Source: Cephalotus follicularis (lineage: Eukaryota; Streptophyta; Magnoliopsida; Oxalidales; Cephalotaceae). Taken from it: a DNA stretch of 64,000 nt. Shown here piece by piece: positions 34,936 through 46,240 of this stretch. Location of the stretch: positions 1-64,000 of the forward strand of contig BDDD01000549.1 of the NCBI GenBank assembly GCA_001972305.1, in the 5' to 3' direction. Position numbers and translations under genes: made by a program. Each line of letters opens with the position of its first letter. Positions within the stretch are counted from its first letter, which is position 1. The notes below the pieces were generated by a model. That model was not told the origin of the DNA. It saw only the letters and a list, made by a program, of their open reading frames with translations, and did no database searches.

Positions 34936-35452
34936 GCATGACGCCTTGGTTGTGCATTGACACCAAATGTCTAGTTGGGTTGTTGGGCATTAACGCGAAG
35001 GGATTGCGTTGACACTGGAAAAACTAGTAGCTTTACACGTCGACGCCATGAGGGCATCACGTCGACGTCTAAACTAGAATGGCCGCTAGACGTTGACGCT
35101 ATGGAGTGCATGGCGTTGATGCTAGAAAAACTAGTAGCTTTAGGCATTGGCGCCATGGGGTTTAGGCATTGACGCAGAGACAAATGGATTGTGCGCCTGT
35201 TTCATATTATACACAGCATTGAGGCCTTTTCATAATGTGAGGCGTATACATGTCGACGCCTTGCATACACGTTGATGCTATGATAGCCTGATGCACGCTA
35301 CAGTAGGAGAGAGAAAGTCCACACTATAAAAGGCTTGAGAGAAGCTAGTGGAACACACTTCAGACTTTCTTCCCTCTCTGTCCTCCCTGCCGTGATATCT
35401 CTTCTACCTGCTCTTGTACGTGTCGGCGCCATCCCTACACGTCGACGCCCGT
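34936..35452. repeat. GCGTTGACGC / ACGTCGACGC word array, copia2 5' LTR
   Basis: Word starts at about 34938, 34956, 34989, 35008, 35039, 35061, 35092, 35114, 35146 and 35168. Steps alternate between 18-22 and 31-33 bp, i.e. near two and three helical turns. Two copies keep the perfect GTCGAC core (ACGTCGACGCC, ACGTCGACGTC). More copies occur at 35255-35275 and, beyond the TATA, at 35420-35448. Confidence 0.85.
35324..35333 (+). promoter_or_regulatory. TATA box, copia2 5' LTR
   Basis: CTATAAAAGG followed by CTTGAGAGAAG. The matching place in the 3' LTR (about 58184) reads CTCTACCAGG, so only the 5' LTR keeps a TATA. Confidence 0.75.
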
Positions 35453-36123
35453 GACGTTTGGTGCGATAAAGTAGGCATTTTAAAGCCTCCTTTCGCCACT
35501 CAAAGGTCATAATAGGTGGAGATACTTTGTACACTGCATCTTATCTACACCTAGAGTGATTTAGACTAGGTTAAACACTTAACCTTACTTTCTCCCATCC
35601 GTGGCTTATGGAGGAGCTTGGGGCTCTTGGAGTTTATGGGGATAAAGAGTATAGGGAGCTATCTTGAAGGAAGGAGTCTTCACCTCCGGTAAGAATCCAT
35701 TTCTTCCTTCTCCTCGTGGTGCCAATGTAGTGGGTTTTGGGGTTACGGTCTGTGTACCCTTGCCGAACCTCCATGGTTGTCTTGATGTTTTGTTTGTTGT
35801 CCCTTATGGTTAGGGATTATGTGGGTTAGGTTTGATTGGTCTATGTCTAGGGTTTTGTGTGTTCTTCCTTTATAGTCTTTTCTAGGGTTTATGGCAACCC
35901 TAAATATTCGACCCATTGTGCCCGATGCCTTGTTTTTGTTTCGGTTTAATTAAATGTTTATTAGAGTTCGTTGGGATATATTGGGACGATTCGGACATAT
36001 ATTAGGGCATCCCATTGCTTGGGGATTAATCTCTTTGTGAAAAATTAAAGTTAATTGGCCCTAACCCCTATGGTACGAATCGATTAGTCTTTCGCTGTGC
36101 CCGAGCCACCCATTCCCAAAAAG

Positions 36124-36135
36124 TGGTATCAGAGT
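36124..36135 (+). other. Copia2 primer-binding site
   Basis: TGGTATCAGAGT, two bases after the LTR end. Initiator Met tRNA type. Confidence 0.9.
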
Positions 36136-37134
36136 GTGCTAATCGACTACAATCATACCTCAATTTGATGTTTCGTGGATTGTTGATGACATATGTGTTT
36201 GACTGATTTGAGTAAATCCTACTTTCAGTGGGAGTTGCTTGTTGGTTAGGCTGATGAAATCGACGAACCATCGAATGCAAAATTGTTACGTGTTTATTCA
36301 ATTATATATCGGTATATTTTTGAATTTCTTATGCATGCTGGTACTCTTGGGACTGGACATAGCTTTGTGTTTTCTATTTGTGTTTGATTTAATTGCTCTG
36401 TTACTTTCATGGAATTCAATCGGTCTGTAACAAGGCTGCCTGCGTGTGCCATATTTATTTTCTTGTTCTTTTTCTTATAGTAGAATTCTCTTCTCCCTCT
36501 ATTGTATTTCGTTTTCATTTAATTGTACATATGGCTGTAAATTGAAGAACGGAGATCAATGAAGAAAAAAGAGAAGATCAAGAAGATTGCCAGACCTATT
36601 GAAGGCGATGTATTCATGTTAGCTATTATAATAGAGTTAATTAAATTAGTTCACCTAAGAAGACCTAGTGGTCACGTTGGCTCGCATGATCACTTCTAGC
36701 TTATGTCCCAAGTCGGGCCACTTTTAGGATGCATGAGATGGATGTTTTTCTTTAACAATCCAAACACGTCCAAGCATGTTAAGTCATTCAAATGGATTGG
36801 AAGATTAAAATTAATCTAAAACGGATTTTGGTAATTTGTAAAATTGATGAGACCTAAATCCCTCCAACTTGCAAATAATAAGTCCAAAAGCGGTGGGGCA
36901 TATGGCTGCTCTGTCGTTGGAATTCCACAATTATCGTTGAATGGTGTGGACATATTGGGGATGGAACTGTAAAATCAGAGGTCCCATGTATGACCATTTA
37001 TGTTCAATTTCAGTGTGAGGTACGCTGAAAGGAAATGGCTTTGTTTTGGCATCAGGACATCGATACGTGTGGGGTGCTTGAAAACAAGTTAATTTCTTTG
37101 AGGATTGCGCATTTGAATTATACCGGGATCATAT
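36136..37134 (+). other. Copia2 leader, gag lost
   Basis: Matches the copia1 leader (opposite strand) up to about ACCGGGATCATAT, corresponding to about 23955 of copia1. Copia1 gag starts 360 bp further on, so no gag remains here. No gene. Confidence 0.65.
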
Positions 37135-39300
37135 TGTCACACCCCGTTTTCCAAACGACAAAGAAGTGGTAGCAATTAACGTAAATAATCCGGCTTATCA
37201 AATTTTACGATAAGATTTAATCTTTTAAAAACATATATAACGGTTGCGGAAGCCTTCGAATATAAGCCGAACTAACACGTAACACGCATCCCATACTACG
37301 TGTTACAAAAGACAACATCATCATAGTTAATTGCTCATGAATGGAGCGTGATATAACCTTCATTTTAAACCATAAATAACTCTGATAGAGAAGTTCACAT
37401 TCATAATCAAACCCAAAACACTGTTCCAAACCCAGATACAAAAATTCCAAATTAATTAAGTACAAGTTATCACCCTCTCCACACGAGTAGGATTATCGCA
37501 ATACATAAATAGCTTAAACAACCTTCAAACAGCAGCTCCCAAAATAGCCTTAACCGCACTTGTCCGATTGTCTCCGTCAATCTGAAATAGGGGGGGTTAG
37601 CCATTGTCCTCACTCGGCTAAGTATAAATACATTTTGGGATCAAGTAATGAATGACATGAAATGAATGCATTCATGATACAGTACATAAGTAACACAGGA
37701 TATACATGAATATATACATATATCCACAAACAGGTGTCACCCGAGGGTCACAACAACACAAGCACAAAACTATCCCCGAAGGAGCTAGATACAACGATCA
37801 GGTCACTAAGGACCCATCAAGCCAGATCAAAGTTGCTGACACCCAGGCTCAACAACCGGTTACTTACACAATAGTGATTAGCAACCAAATGGGAGTCCCT
37901 AGCTGCTTGCCCAACAGAGCTCAGTAACCATTTCGTGGGAAACCCTAGCTACTTACTGAACAGAGCTTAGTGGCTACCTTATACGGAACTTCCAACTACT
38001 TTCCCAACAGAGCTCAGTAGTGGAATCCATGGCTACTTACCCAACAGAGTTTAGTAACCCAAACAAGCCATCACAAGTAATTAACACATGAGAAATACTT
38101 GCAAACAAAACATCCCAAATGGGCATCAGTCCTTTTAACACAGATTACAGTTTTCAGCTACTCACCCAACAAGGTTTAGTAGTTATCAAAAATTCAAAGT
38201 CCTTTTCAAGTAATTTGTAAGTATAAATTCTTGAAACATATGTATATGCAATACCCAAAATACAAGGGTCCCTTTTCAACCTTTTCAAGTAGTTTTAGTG
38301 AATCATAAAATACTTGAAACAATACATTAAAAATGTACTCCAATCTTTCGAAAATATTCATATCCGTATACAATAATTTTAATTATGTCAAACCATTTCG
38401 CAATCCTTTTTGGAAAATATATATTTCCATCACAGTCCATTTCCAAGTAATTTATTATGTATAAAATACTTGACAACATTACATTTGTTCAAAACGTATA
38501 ACCAGTCCCTTTGGTACAGTATTTAATTCTTCAAAAATACTTAATTCCAAACATTTGAAATCATTTTCACGGTCCTTTTTGGAAAATATATTTTTCCATA
38601 CAACATCATATACACATTTCTCAAATCAAAATCATTTAAGAAATCATGCCACATCATAACAAGTCAATTCACAGTGGTATGCAATGCAACCATATGCTCA
38701 AACATGCCTAGAGTCATTTCTAGAATCGTTTCGGAGCTAACGGGTCCAAATAGGGTCAAACAGTACAACCAGGAGAAAAGACGTCGATGTCTTTCCTCAA
38801 CGCGTCGATGTCCATTGCCCCAAAAGCGTCGAGGTTCACCTTCAAGGTCAGTGCTTGCAACAGTACCAATCGCGTCGACGTCTTTCTGTAGGCGTCGATG
38901 CTTATAGGTCAAAATCCTTTGGGCGTCGATGTTCATCACAGCGCGTCGACGTTTAAGGTAGGAACCTTAACACGTTCTCGCGTTATGAACCAGACTTAGT
39001 GCACAGCAACCAAAGACGTCGATGCCTTCCATAGACATCGATGTTTATGTGGTACCAGCAGGTATCAATTCGTCCAATCTCCATTTCCAAGGAAGAAACA
39101 TCCTCCATCCACACATGCAATTCCAGATACATTACTCACAGTGTAATATGCACAACAGTTTATCCACATATATAACCAGATCATTAACCCACCAGAAATC
39201 CATAAAGTCCAGACGATAACATTGCATTCTGCAAATGTTTGAAATAGACATCGACGCTTAAAAAAGGCGTCGACGTCTATTGCCTCCTCGCATAAGGACT
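37135..39300 (-). mobile_element. LTR (family B, copy G), right end unclear
   Basis: It starts TGTCACACCCCG at 37135, directly after ATAT. GGGGGTTAGCC and CCTCACTCGGCTAAG near 37590 are family B blocks. GCGTCGATG words occupy 38783-38950, 39017-39052 and 39250-39280. The expected end GGCGTTACA is not visible; the match fades near 39300. The strand is inferred from the family. Likely the 3' LTR of the gypsy remnant that follows. Confidence 0.75.
38783..38950. repeat. GCGTCGATG / GCGTCGACG word array, LTR G
   Basis: Words begin at about 38783, 38804, 38828, 38874, 38894, 38925 and 38945. Steps are 21, 24, 46, 20, 31 and 20. Further words lie at 39017-39052 (GACGTCGATGCC, GACATCGATGTT) and 39250-39280 (GACATCGACGC, GGCGTCGACGTC). 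Confidence 0.87.
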
Positions 39301-39639
39301 GTGACGATTAAGGGTACCAATCCTTAATCTTCTCTTCATGTTATTGGCATAAATTTCCTGTCGGCTTCGTGCCCCAAGTAACCCCTTCTCAACGATCTTG
39401 ACTTCTCTCGAAGTCTCATCTATGAGATTTTACCTGAGCGATGGTCGTTCATTCTCTCGATCGTTCGAACAACCGTTCGATCATTCATTAGACTGTTACG
39501 TCAGCGTTCATTTAACCTTGTACTTACTAGTTTAGCCTTCGAAGGTTCTAGCTTAACACTATAACGTTCGCTCAATCACAACTTTGATCATCCAATACAT
39601 CAAGAACAATTTCAATATATGATAACACAATGCATCCTA
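39301..39639. other. Unexplained segment between LTR G and gag remnant
   Basis: About 340 bp that matches nothing else I can see in the window. It has a cluster of GTTCGA/TCGATC words (CGATCGTTCGAAC, CCGTTCGATC) at 39440-39490. It may be the outer end of LTR G or the tail of another element. No gene. Confidence 0.4.
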
Positions 39640-40982
39640 GGTAGTAAAAAGTACCTCTCATGATGCCCTTGCCGGTATCTCTCTGTCACACCCCGTATTT
39701 CCAATTCACGTTAAGACAAGCATATGTGGTGATATCAGTAATTGAATATATTCTAGCATTCATTTAACAAAACATAAAACAATATGCGGAAGCATTCAAT
39801 AAGCCAGAATATAACATAAGTCTTCCGCACGCATCCCATACTACGTGCGGTTACAATTCAAATAAATTATCCTTACAAGCGGAAGTACAATATTAACGAG
39901 GTATGAACCGTTCAATACAATACATCATAAGGAAATAACAACCTTCGGCCGAAAGTAGAAGCTCTCCAAACTTCAGCCGCAAACTCCAAGTCTTCGCTTA
40001 ATCTAAAACTGTAGGAGGGTTAGCCGTTGTCCTCACTTGGCTAAGTAGGAAGATAATGCATGCTAAGGAATATATGAAAGCAACATGTATGACAGTTTAT
40101 ATCCAAATACATTTAATGAGCCAATATATAAGCAATCATGCCAAGTGGCCATAAACAATCCATATGCAGGAATACCGCACAAGGGTACAATCAATTCATA
40201 CATTTTGGGTGACACATGCCGCTAACTCCTAGTTCCGACTGTGCACTACCTAACTATCTCCTACGCTCCGAGGAGGATAGAACAGGTAACATTTACTATC
40301 GGCATTGGCGGGTAGTTTAACAAATAAGATCTGCAAGCAGATAAGTTTGGGGGATCGCTGGCCAACTCCTGGCACCCAGGATCCTACCGTAGTCGGTGAC
40401 CGCAACCATCACTCGACTACCGGCAATAATCATAGACAAACAATTCAAGCATTTCAATAATATTATTACATATATCAGCAATATGCAATATAAAAGTGGT
40501 TTCCTTAGAAAAGTATACCAAGTAATTTATCGTACATCTCATATGAGGGAAACGATCTCAATTCAATAATGGTCCTCGCTTTGGAGAACAAAACAGATAG
40601 TACCTCTCATAGGAGGAAAATCAATAGGTTTTCATTTGAAATGATAGTTTATATCATAATTTGGGTACATAGCCCATAGTTGGTTTCAATTATTTAAATA
40701 CGAGTAGCGGTGTTGAATAGCACCAAACAGTATATACTAATGTAAGCTAGCATATACAGAAACAATATCACAAATAAGCAGCAATGCAAGGGTTCACAAG
40801 AATAGCATTACATAGTCAATTCATATGCAACTCTCACAAGGAGTGCGTGCATTGTTTAGTTTTGGGATGTAATTGTATATGAGGCCAGGATTAACTGTTC
40901 TAGTCATCCGTATGGAGGCCAGGTTCATTATATTCAAAATTGAGGCCTTAACAGGACTTATACCAGTAAATTTCCCAGAACA

Positions 40983-41091
40983 GTCGGCTGCCTTCAAGAA
41001 TAGCCGGCTGCTTTGGTTGAGTAGTCGACTGCTTTGCCTTGGCAGTCGACTGGATAGGTTGAGTAGTCGACTGCCATGAGGAGTAGTCGAC
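40983..41091. repeat. Six-copy ~21-bp phased AGTCGACTG array
   Basis: Word starts are 40983 (GTCGGC), 41003 (GCCGGC), 41024, 41045, 41066 and 41086 (GTCGAC). Steps are 20, 21, 21, 21 and 20 bp. This is the most regular array in the window. It lies about 790-890 bp downstream of the LTR TATA on the minus strand. Confidence 0.93.
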
Positions 41092-42159
41092 TGCCTCTGC
41101 CCAGAAAATGCAGGCAGTAGCAAGTCATGCAATTCAAGTTCAATTTCCAATCAATTTCAACACATGTATACATGCAGAAAATAGACATACACAATATGCA
41201 TACTATATCTTCCATAACATATCATTACCCCTACCTCAAAAGCTTATCCCGAGATCAATTATAATTGACCTTTCTCTTTGTGTTCCAAGCCTTCTTTACC
41301 AACAATCTTTCGATCCTTTTAATTTCAGCAGGTTCAATCTACATCATGCATGTTTACAGACACATGCATCAGTACCAGTAGATTTCTAATTACCAGATAC
41401 GATTACTACTTCAACAGTAGTTTATTACCAAATCCATCAAGTCCTAAACTCCCATTTTACAACTTCCTTTGAACTCTATGTCAACTAGTATTCAAACTCG
41501 GATTCATTGATCTTAAGTGTGTTGACAGAAGATGCATATTTACATATAGGAAACCAGTAAGCATATCCTGACCTTAACATCAACTATAATCCAATCTAGA
41601 GGTTATAGTCATCATTTCCACTTGATCCATTTATAATTCCATTCAATTCTAGAATCTGTTATATTTAATTATGTTAACAGAGGTATTCCACATTCTCCTA
41701 GTTACATTATCATATCATAACAACAGAGAATTCGGATTGAGAACTTACCAAGAGGAACCAAAGCTTCAAAGTTCCTTCTTGAGCTCTCTAAATCCTCAAT
41801 GCAAGCTCCATTGATCTTTAGTACACTCTCACTTCACTCAGTGTTTTTCCAACACACAGATAGCTTATGGACAGATGATATAAAGGTTAGGAACCTTTGA
41901 ATTCGCCAGAGCATTTACTCAGCTCCTCTTATTCCTTCTCTCTCTCACATGCATTCTTCTTTCTCCCTTCTTTATATCTCTTTCTTACCTTTCTCTTCTT
42001 TCCATTCTGTTTTGCAGGTTGCAGGAGGATAGAAGACATGCAAGCATGCCTTTTTGCATGCTCTGGCATCTCTTGTCTCGGGGGACACATGCCCTCCATG
42101 CAATCCTCCTTTGGTTCAGTCTCACAGGCATGCACAGACACCTATTCTGTACCGATCCA

Positions 42160-42283
42160 GTCAACTGGATGCATTGGCCAGTCGACTGTCCACAACACGC
42201 ATCAGGCAGTCGACTACACCCCTGTGACAGTCAGCTGCCCCTTCATAAACCAGGCAGTCGACTTCCCCCTTGTGGTAGTCGGC
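42160..42283. repeat. CAGTCGACTG array, upstream position
   Basis: Word starts are about 42160 (GTCAAC), 42181, 42209, 42230 (GTCAGC), 42257 and 42278 (GTCGGC). Steps are 21, 28, 21, 27 and 21, the same pattern as 2081-2156 in the related LTR at the window start. Confidence 0.88.
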
Positions 42284-44059
42284 TGTCAAGGGCTGTTTTA
42301 GGGTTTCTTAAGTTGGATTTTCACCAAATTGCATCTCCATTCATCCCAAGCAATTACCAATCACAAATATTATTATAATTGGACATATAATTCAATTAAA
42401 ATGTATATTTATTTTAAACATGGAATCAATATACATTAATTGAATTTGCGGTTATTACACTCTCCGTTGTGAAGGTCCAGCTGTAGCAACACCATCACCT
42501 GCAGGTCCAGTGGGCACTGTCACTTGCTTCATCGGACAATCCCTCCTTAAATGGTCAGGTGCTCCACACTTCGTACATGCTCCAATTTTCCACCAGCAAT
42601 CCTCCGGTTGATGGCCATTGCGGTCACAATGGGGACAGACTCCCATCCTAGCATTACTCCCCTGACTAGGAGTGCCCTGATTAGCAGTTTGCTGAGATTC
42701 ATTCATTGTTGACTTTGTCGGAGAATCACTGTTTTGCCACTTAGATGAAGCCGGTCTAGATTGCTTAGAAGTTTGGTTGCTCTGTTGTATACGAGCCCAT
42801 ACTCCTATTTGATGGTAAATGTAATATCCCGTTTTTCCGTATAGAAATTTTGGACCTTTTCGATCTGTTTTGTTTGGGCTGTCGATTTTTTTTTTGTTTG
42901 TGGACTGCCCATTTTTCGGTTTGTTTTGCTTTTGGCTAGGCTAAGCGGGTTTTGGCCTTAGCCTAGTGGGTTTTGATATTAAGTCTATGAATAAATAAAA
43001 CAATTTTTGGCTTTTATTTACTAGTTAAAATTTTAGCATTTTTAAATAACAAAAACCCTATTTTATATTTATTTTCTCTCTTTCTCTCTCTCTCTCTCTC
43101 CCGACACCCTCTCTCCCATTCTCTCTCCCCACTCAGATGCTGTCACCGGCGTTGGTGCCGATATGACACCGGCGAAGGCACCGGTCGAACCCCCATGAGC
43201 TCCTGAGTCCACCGAACCCAACCCCTGGGCCGGGCAATGGCCCAATCGGCGTGCGCGACGTCTTCTCTCCTCGCCACTGTCGAACGCCATAGAACCATCT
43301 CTGGTGATCATCACGACAAGCCAAGGTCATATTTGGCATCCTGGCGATGAGATGAAGCGAACCCGACCAGCCCTGACCCTTGGCGACGCCAGAAAAGCAG
43401 ATCGGTGCAAAGTCAACCGTGGTCAAAAGCGTTCGTTCCGGCCAAATGCGGCGGCGTTGTGGCAAACGCGCCCTGGATATGTGATCCCCGGCCTCAAATG
43501 CTCCAGATCGGCCCTTTTCAGCGTCTGACCGGTGACGCGTGATAGACACGTGCCGGCCAGCGGCGGCGCGTGAGCCCAGACGCGGCAGTCTCCGGCGACA
43601 CATTTTTTGACAGTTTCCGACTCCGTTATCCGCATAGGTGTGATCCGTTCCGATTCCGCGGTGTAATTATGGCTCCGTTATCTGTTCCGTCTACTTTCGG
43701 TAAACTCTGAACCCTACTCCGTTAAATTCTATTTTCGGTTGAATTATGTATTTCTGTAATCGTTTTACGATATTATGAGCTGAACTAGTATTATGATTCG
43801 AAATTGGATGAATTGGACAACTTGGACTTACCTTAGTGAATTCGAAAATATATTTAGATGAGACTTCTGGGAATTGGATGTATGAAACCTATTATTATCT
43901 TATATGGTCATGATCAGTGTATAATGAACCATGAGTCGAGGTCTGATTTTATTTCAAGTCCTTATGAGAACGATTTTATTTCTGTTAGATATTTGCATCA
44001 ACCGATGAGCGGTCTAGAGAAGTCTCGATATATATTCTTAAGGTTGTTTTGGTGATCGC

Positions 44060-44700
44060 ATGAGGTACGGATCTTCATTTCTTGATACACTCTTACTGAT
44101 TTTATTAGAGTACAAATTCAGTTCTGTTTTGAGAATAAAATATGGATTCCTTGTTTTAGTTATCATTCGGTTTTATCTAAATCGAATCTGTTTGTTGAAA
44201 TGTACGGATTCTATCGTTCTTTGGCTATCTGGTTTAATTGAAACAATCGAGTTTCACTTTTATGATTAATGTACGGATTATTCTTTCGTTCTTGGATACT
44301 CCCTTCGATTTTATTGAATAAAGTCAATTTTAATGAATAATGATTATGTACGGATAACTCTTTCTTTGATATCCTCCTACTGGTTTGTTAAAGAATAAAT
44401 TTCAGCTTGATCTTTCGTTATTGTACGGATTATCTTTGCTTTGGATTTCTCTGTCGGTTTTATTGAAATAAAGTCGGTTATGTTTTCTTTTGTACGGATG
44501 TCCTTCTTCCTTGGCCACCCTTCTGATTTTATTTGAGATAATTTCAGATTCTGTATTTGGTATTTATTTCCTTTCCTTGGTTTCTCTATCAGTTTTATTA
44601 AAACGAATTCAGTTTTACTTTTGTGAATGGGGTACGAATATTCTGCTCTTTGATACTCTCTTCTATTTTAGCGAAATAAAATCAGTTTGGGACATCTGAA
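44060..44700 (+). repeat. Degenerate ~70-77-bp TACGGAT tandem repeats
   Basis: TACGGAT or TACGAAT recurs at about 44065, 44201, 44271, 44348, 44423, 44493 and 44632, each followed by a TTCTTTCTTTG-like stretch, CTCTC/CTCCC and a GATTTTATT..AATAAA stretch. This is the forward-strand version of the repeat at 8560-8870. Confidence 0.8.
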
Positions 44701-45020
44701 TTATTTGAAATAAATTCAGTTTTATGAACATGTTAAAGTATGTTTTCGTATGCTTCGAAATAAAGTCAGTTGATATTTTATGGAAATGAATATTTTTTGG
44801 CTACATGAATTCAGCTGTGTTATGTTTACGAAATGCTATGCAAATGTCTCTTTATTGTGAAAATAAAAGAGTTGCTTTTGATTATGAAAGTATACGTTAT
44901 GTGAAACTATATCGTTTGAGAACGATTTATGATTATGTTTGGGAAACCTTACTATGTATTTTAAATTGATTTGATGAAATCAAATTTTTGAAATGGTGAA
45001 ATACTGAGCTTTTGTAACCA

Positions 45021-45039
45021 CCTATGGGGGTACCATAGG
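45021..45039. other. Conserved hairpin, LTR H
   Basis: CCTATGGGGGTACCATAGG, a 7-bp stem with a 5-base loop, the reverse complement of the copies at 15925 and 33191. Confidence 0.7.
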
Positions 45040-46240
45040 CATGCTGTGGGTCTGGCACGGGGGCATGACACTTTCTGTAACGGTGTGATTAGTTTACGGC
45101 GTCTCTCTGGGATATCCTTGGATAGGATTTGTGATAGAGGCGTATGGATCGATCCTAGTTATATGATTTGGGATATGTTATGATATGGGAATTGTACGTG
45201 TAGTGCCGTACAGTGCAATTCTATTTGGCAATGTGGAATTAGCTACTCCCTTGCTATATGTGTTTCGATATGTGATATGTTATGTGGCTCAATATGGGAC
45301 TTATGTTTTCAAAGGTTTCGTGTATGTTTTGAAAGTTATGGATTTGGTTTTTATGAAAGTTCATATGTGACTTCAAAGAATATTTAAACTGATATATTGC
45401 TTAAGATTTCTGTTTGGAGTTAACTTTGAAATCTTACTGCTTTCAAATTATCGTTTATCGTTTAATGTTTTGTTTTGTTCTGAAATCTGTTTATTTTATA
45501 CTATTCAGAAACTGTTTTCTTTTGTTCCGTAAATTGTTCTATTATGTTTCGTAAATTGTTTCGTTTCGTAAAATGTTTTGTATCGTATCGTGTTTGTTTC
45601 AGATACTGTATTGAGCATGATATTGTTTTGTTTCGGATACTGTTTCGTTTTGGTAAACTGTTTTATTTCAGATACAGTTTTGTTTCGTTCTGTTATGATT
45701 CGCAACTGATCTGTTATGATTCGTAACTGTTCTGTTTTGTTTTGTAAACCGTTCTGTTTTGATTCGTATCTGTTTTGATTCGTATTTATGTTGTTTCGTA
45801 ACTGATTTGTTTCATAAACTGTTCGTAAACTGTTTTATGATTCTATATCCGTACTGAGGTTTGCTCAGCCGTGTTTTGTTTTCCATGCGGCAGGTTTTCA
45901 GGGACAGTATGGGCAAGTGTGATGAGAGAGTTACCCTATGTCAGAGGATCATCTAGGAGTTTGATCCGGTTATGTTCTTAGTAGTGTTATGGTCGTGTAT
46001 AGGCCAGTTATCTAAACAGTATTATGATTTTTAGATTATGACATTTTGGTTTATGATAAAGTTTTCAGATTATGTTTCAGATTCAGTTTATGTTCCATGA
46101 TTATACATGTTTTCATATTTTTAGAACCACCACGTATTGATGATGATTAAGATTAAGATCATTGATATGTTTTAGTTCAGTTTTGTGTGACACACCGATC
46201 CCGAATCGGGAGTGATCCCGGTTCCGAATCGGGGGTAACA

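Larger units (their letters stand above)
33628..36121 (+). mobile_element. Copia2 5' LTR
   Basis: It starts TGTTAGGTTAGGGG and ends CCCAAAA, two bases before the PBS. The length is 2494 bp. TATA at 35324-35333, and the word array at 34936-35452 straddles it, mainly upstream. Confidence 0.92.
39684..42459 (-). mobile_element. Solo LTR (family B), TSD CTCTC
   Basis: It starts TGTCACACCCCG and ends GCGGTTATTACA, flanked by CTCTC at 39679-39683 and 42460-42464. The gag reading continues across it. The length is 2776 bp. A family B block GAGGGTTAGCCGTTGTCCTC lies near 40015. A TATA-like stretch on the minus strand (CCTTTATATCATC) lies near 41875. Two palindrome arrays flank it: 40983-41091 and 42160-42283. 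Confidence 0.95.
39640..42795 (-). pseudogene. Gypsy gag remnant (element C), split by a solo LTR
   Basis: On the minus strand from about 42795: QQSNQTSKQSRPASSK, then ESQQTANQGTPSQGSNARMG, a CPHCDRNGHQPEDC zinc knuckle (CX2CX4HX4C) and CTKCGAPDHLRRDC, then VPTGPAGDGVATAGPSQRR. The frame is cut by the solo LTR at 42459-39684 and resumes as DTGKGIMRG down to about 39640. It is homologous to 46845-47190 of the neighbouring element D, so gag sequence occurs twice here and the two belong to different elements or copies. Protease and pol of C are absent. Confidence 0.8.
42819..46240 (+). mobile_element. Solo LTR (family A-like, copy H), TSD GTAAA
   Basis: It starts TGTAATATCCCG and ends CGGGGGTAACA, flanked by GTAAA at 42814-42818 and 46241-46245. 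The length is 3422 bp. It is on the opposite strand to the other family A copies: ATCCGTACTGAGGTTTGCTC near 45848, hairpin at 45021-45039, and TACGGAT repeats (44060-44700) all read forward. The first third contains a GC-rich tract (43130-43620) in place of the palindrome array seen in its relatives. No gene is supported; two-strand overlapping ORFs there follow from base composition. Confidence 0.93.

Noticed and set aside
37131..37134. ATAT as a target duplication shared with 50485-50488
   Set aside because: Four AT-rich bases only, and the wider flanks belong to different host elements (copia2 and LTR A'). Chance match is likely; recombination explains the edges better.
43133..43603. 156-codon ORF in a GC-rich tract
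   Set aside because: Overlapping ORFs on both strands, Arg/Gly-rich low complexity, inside solo LTR H. Composition artefact.
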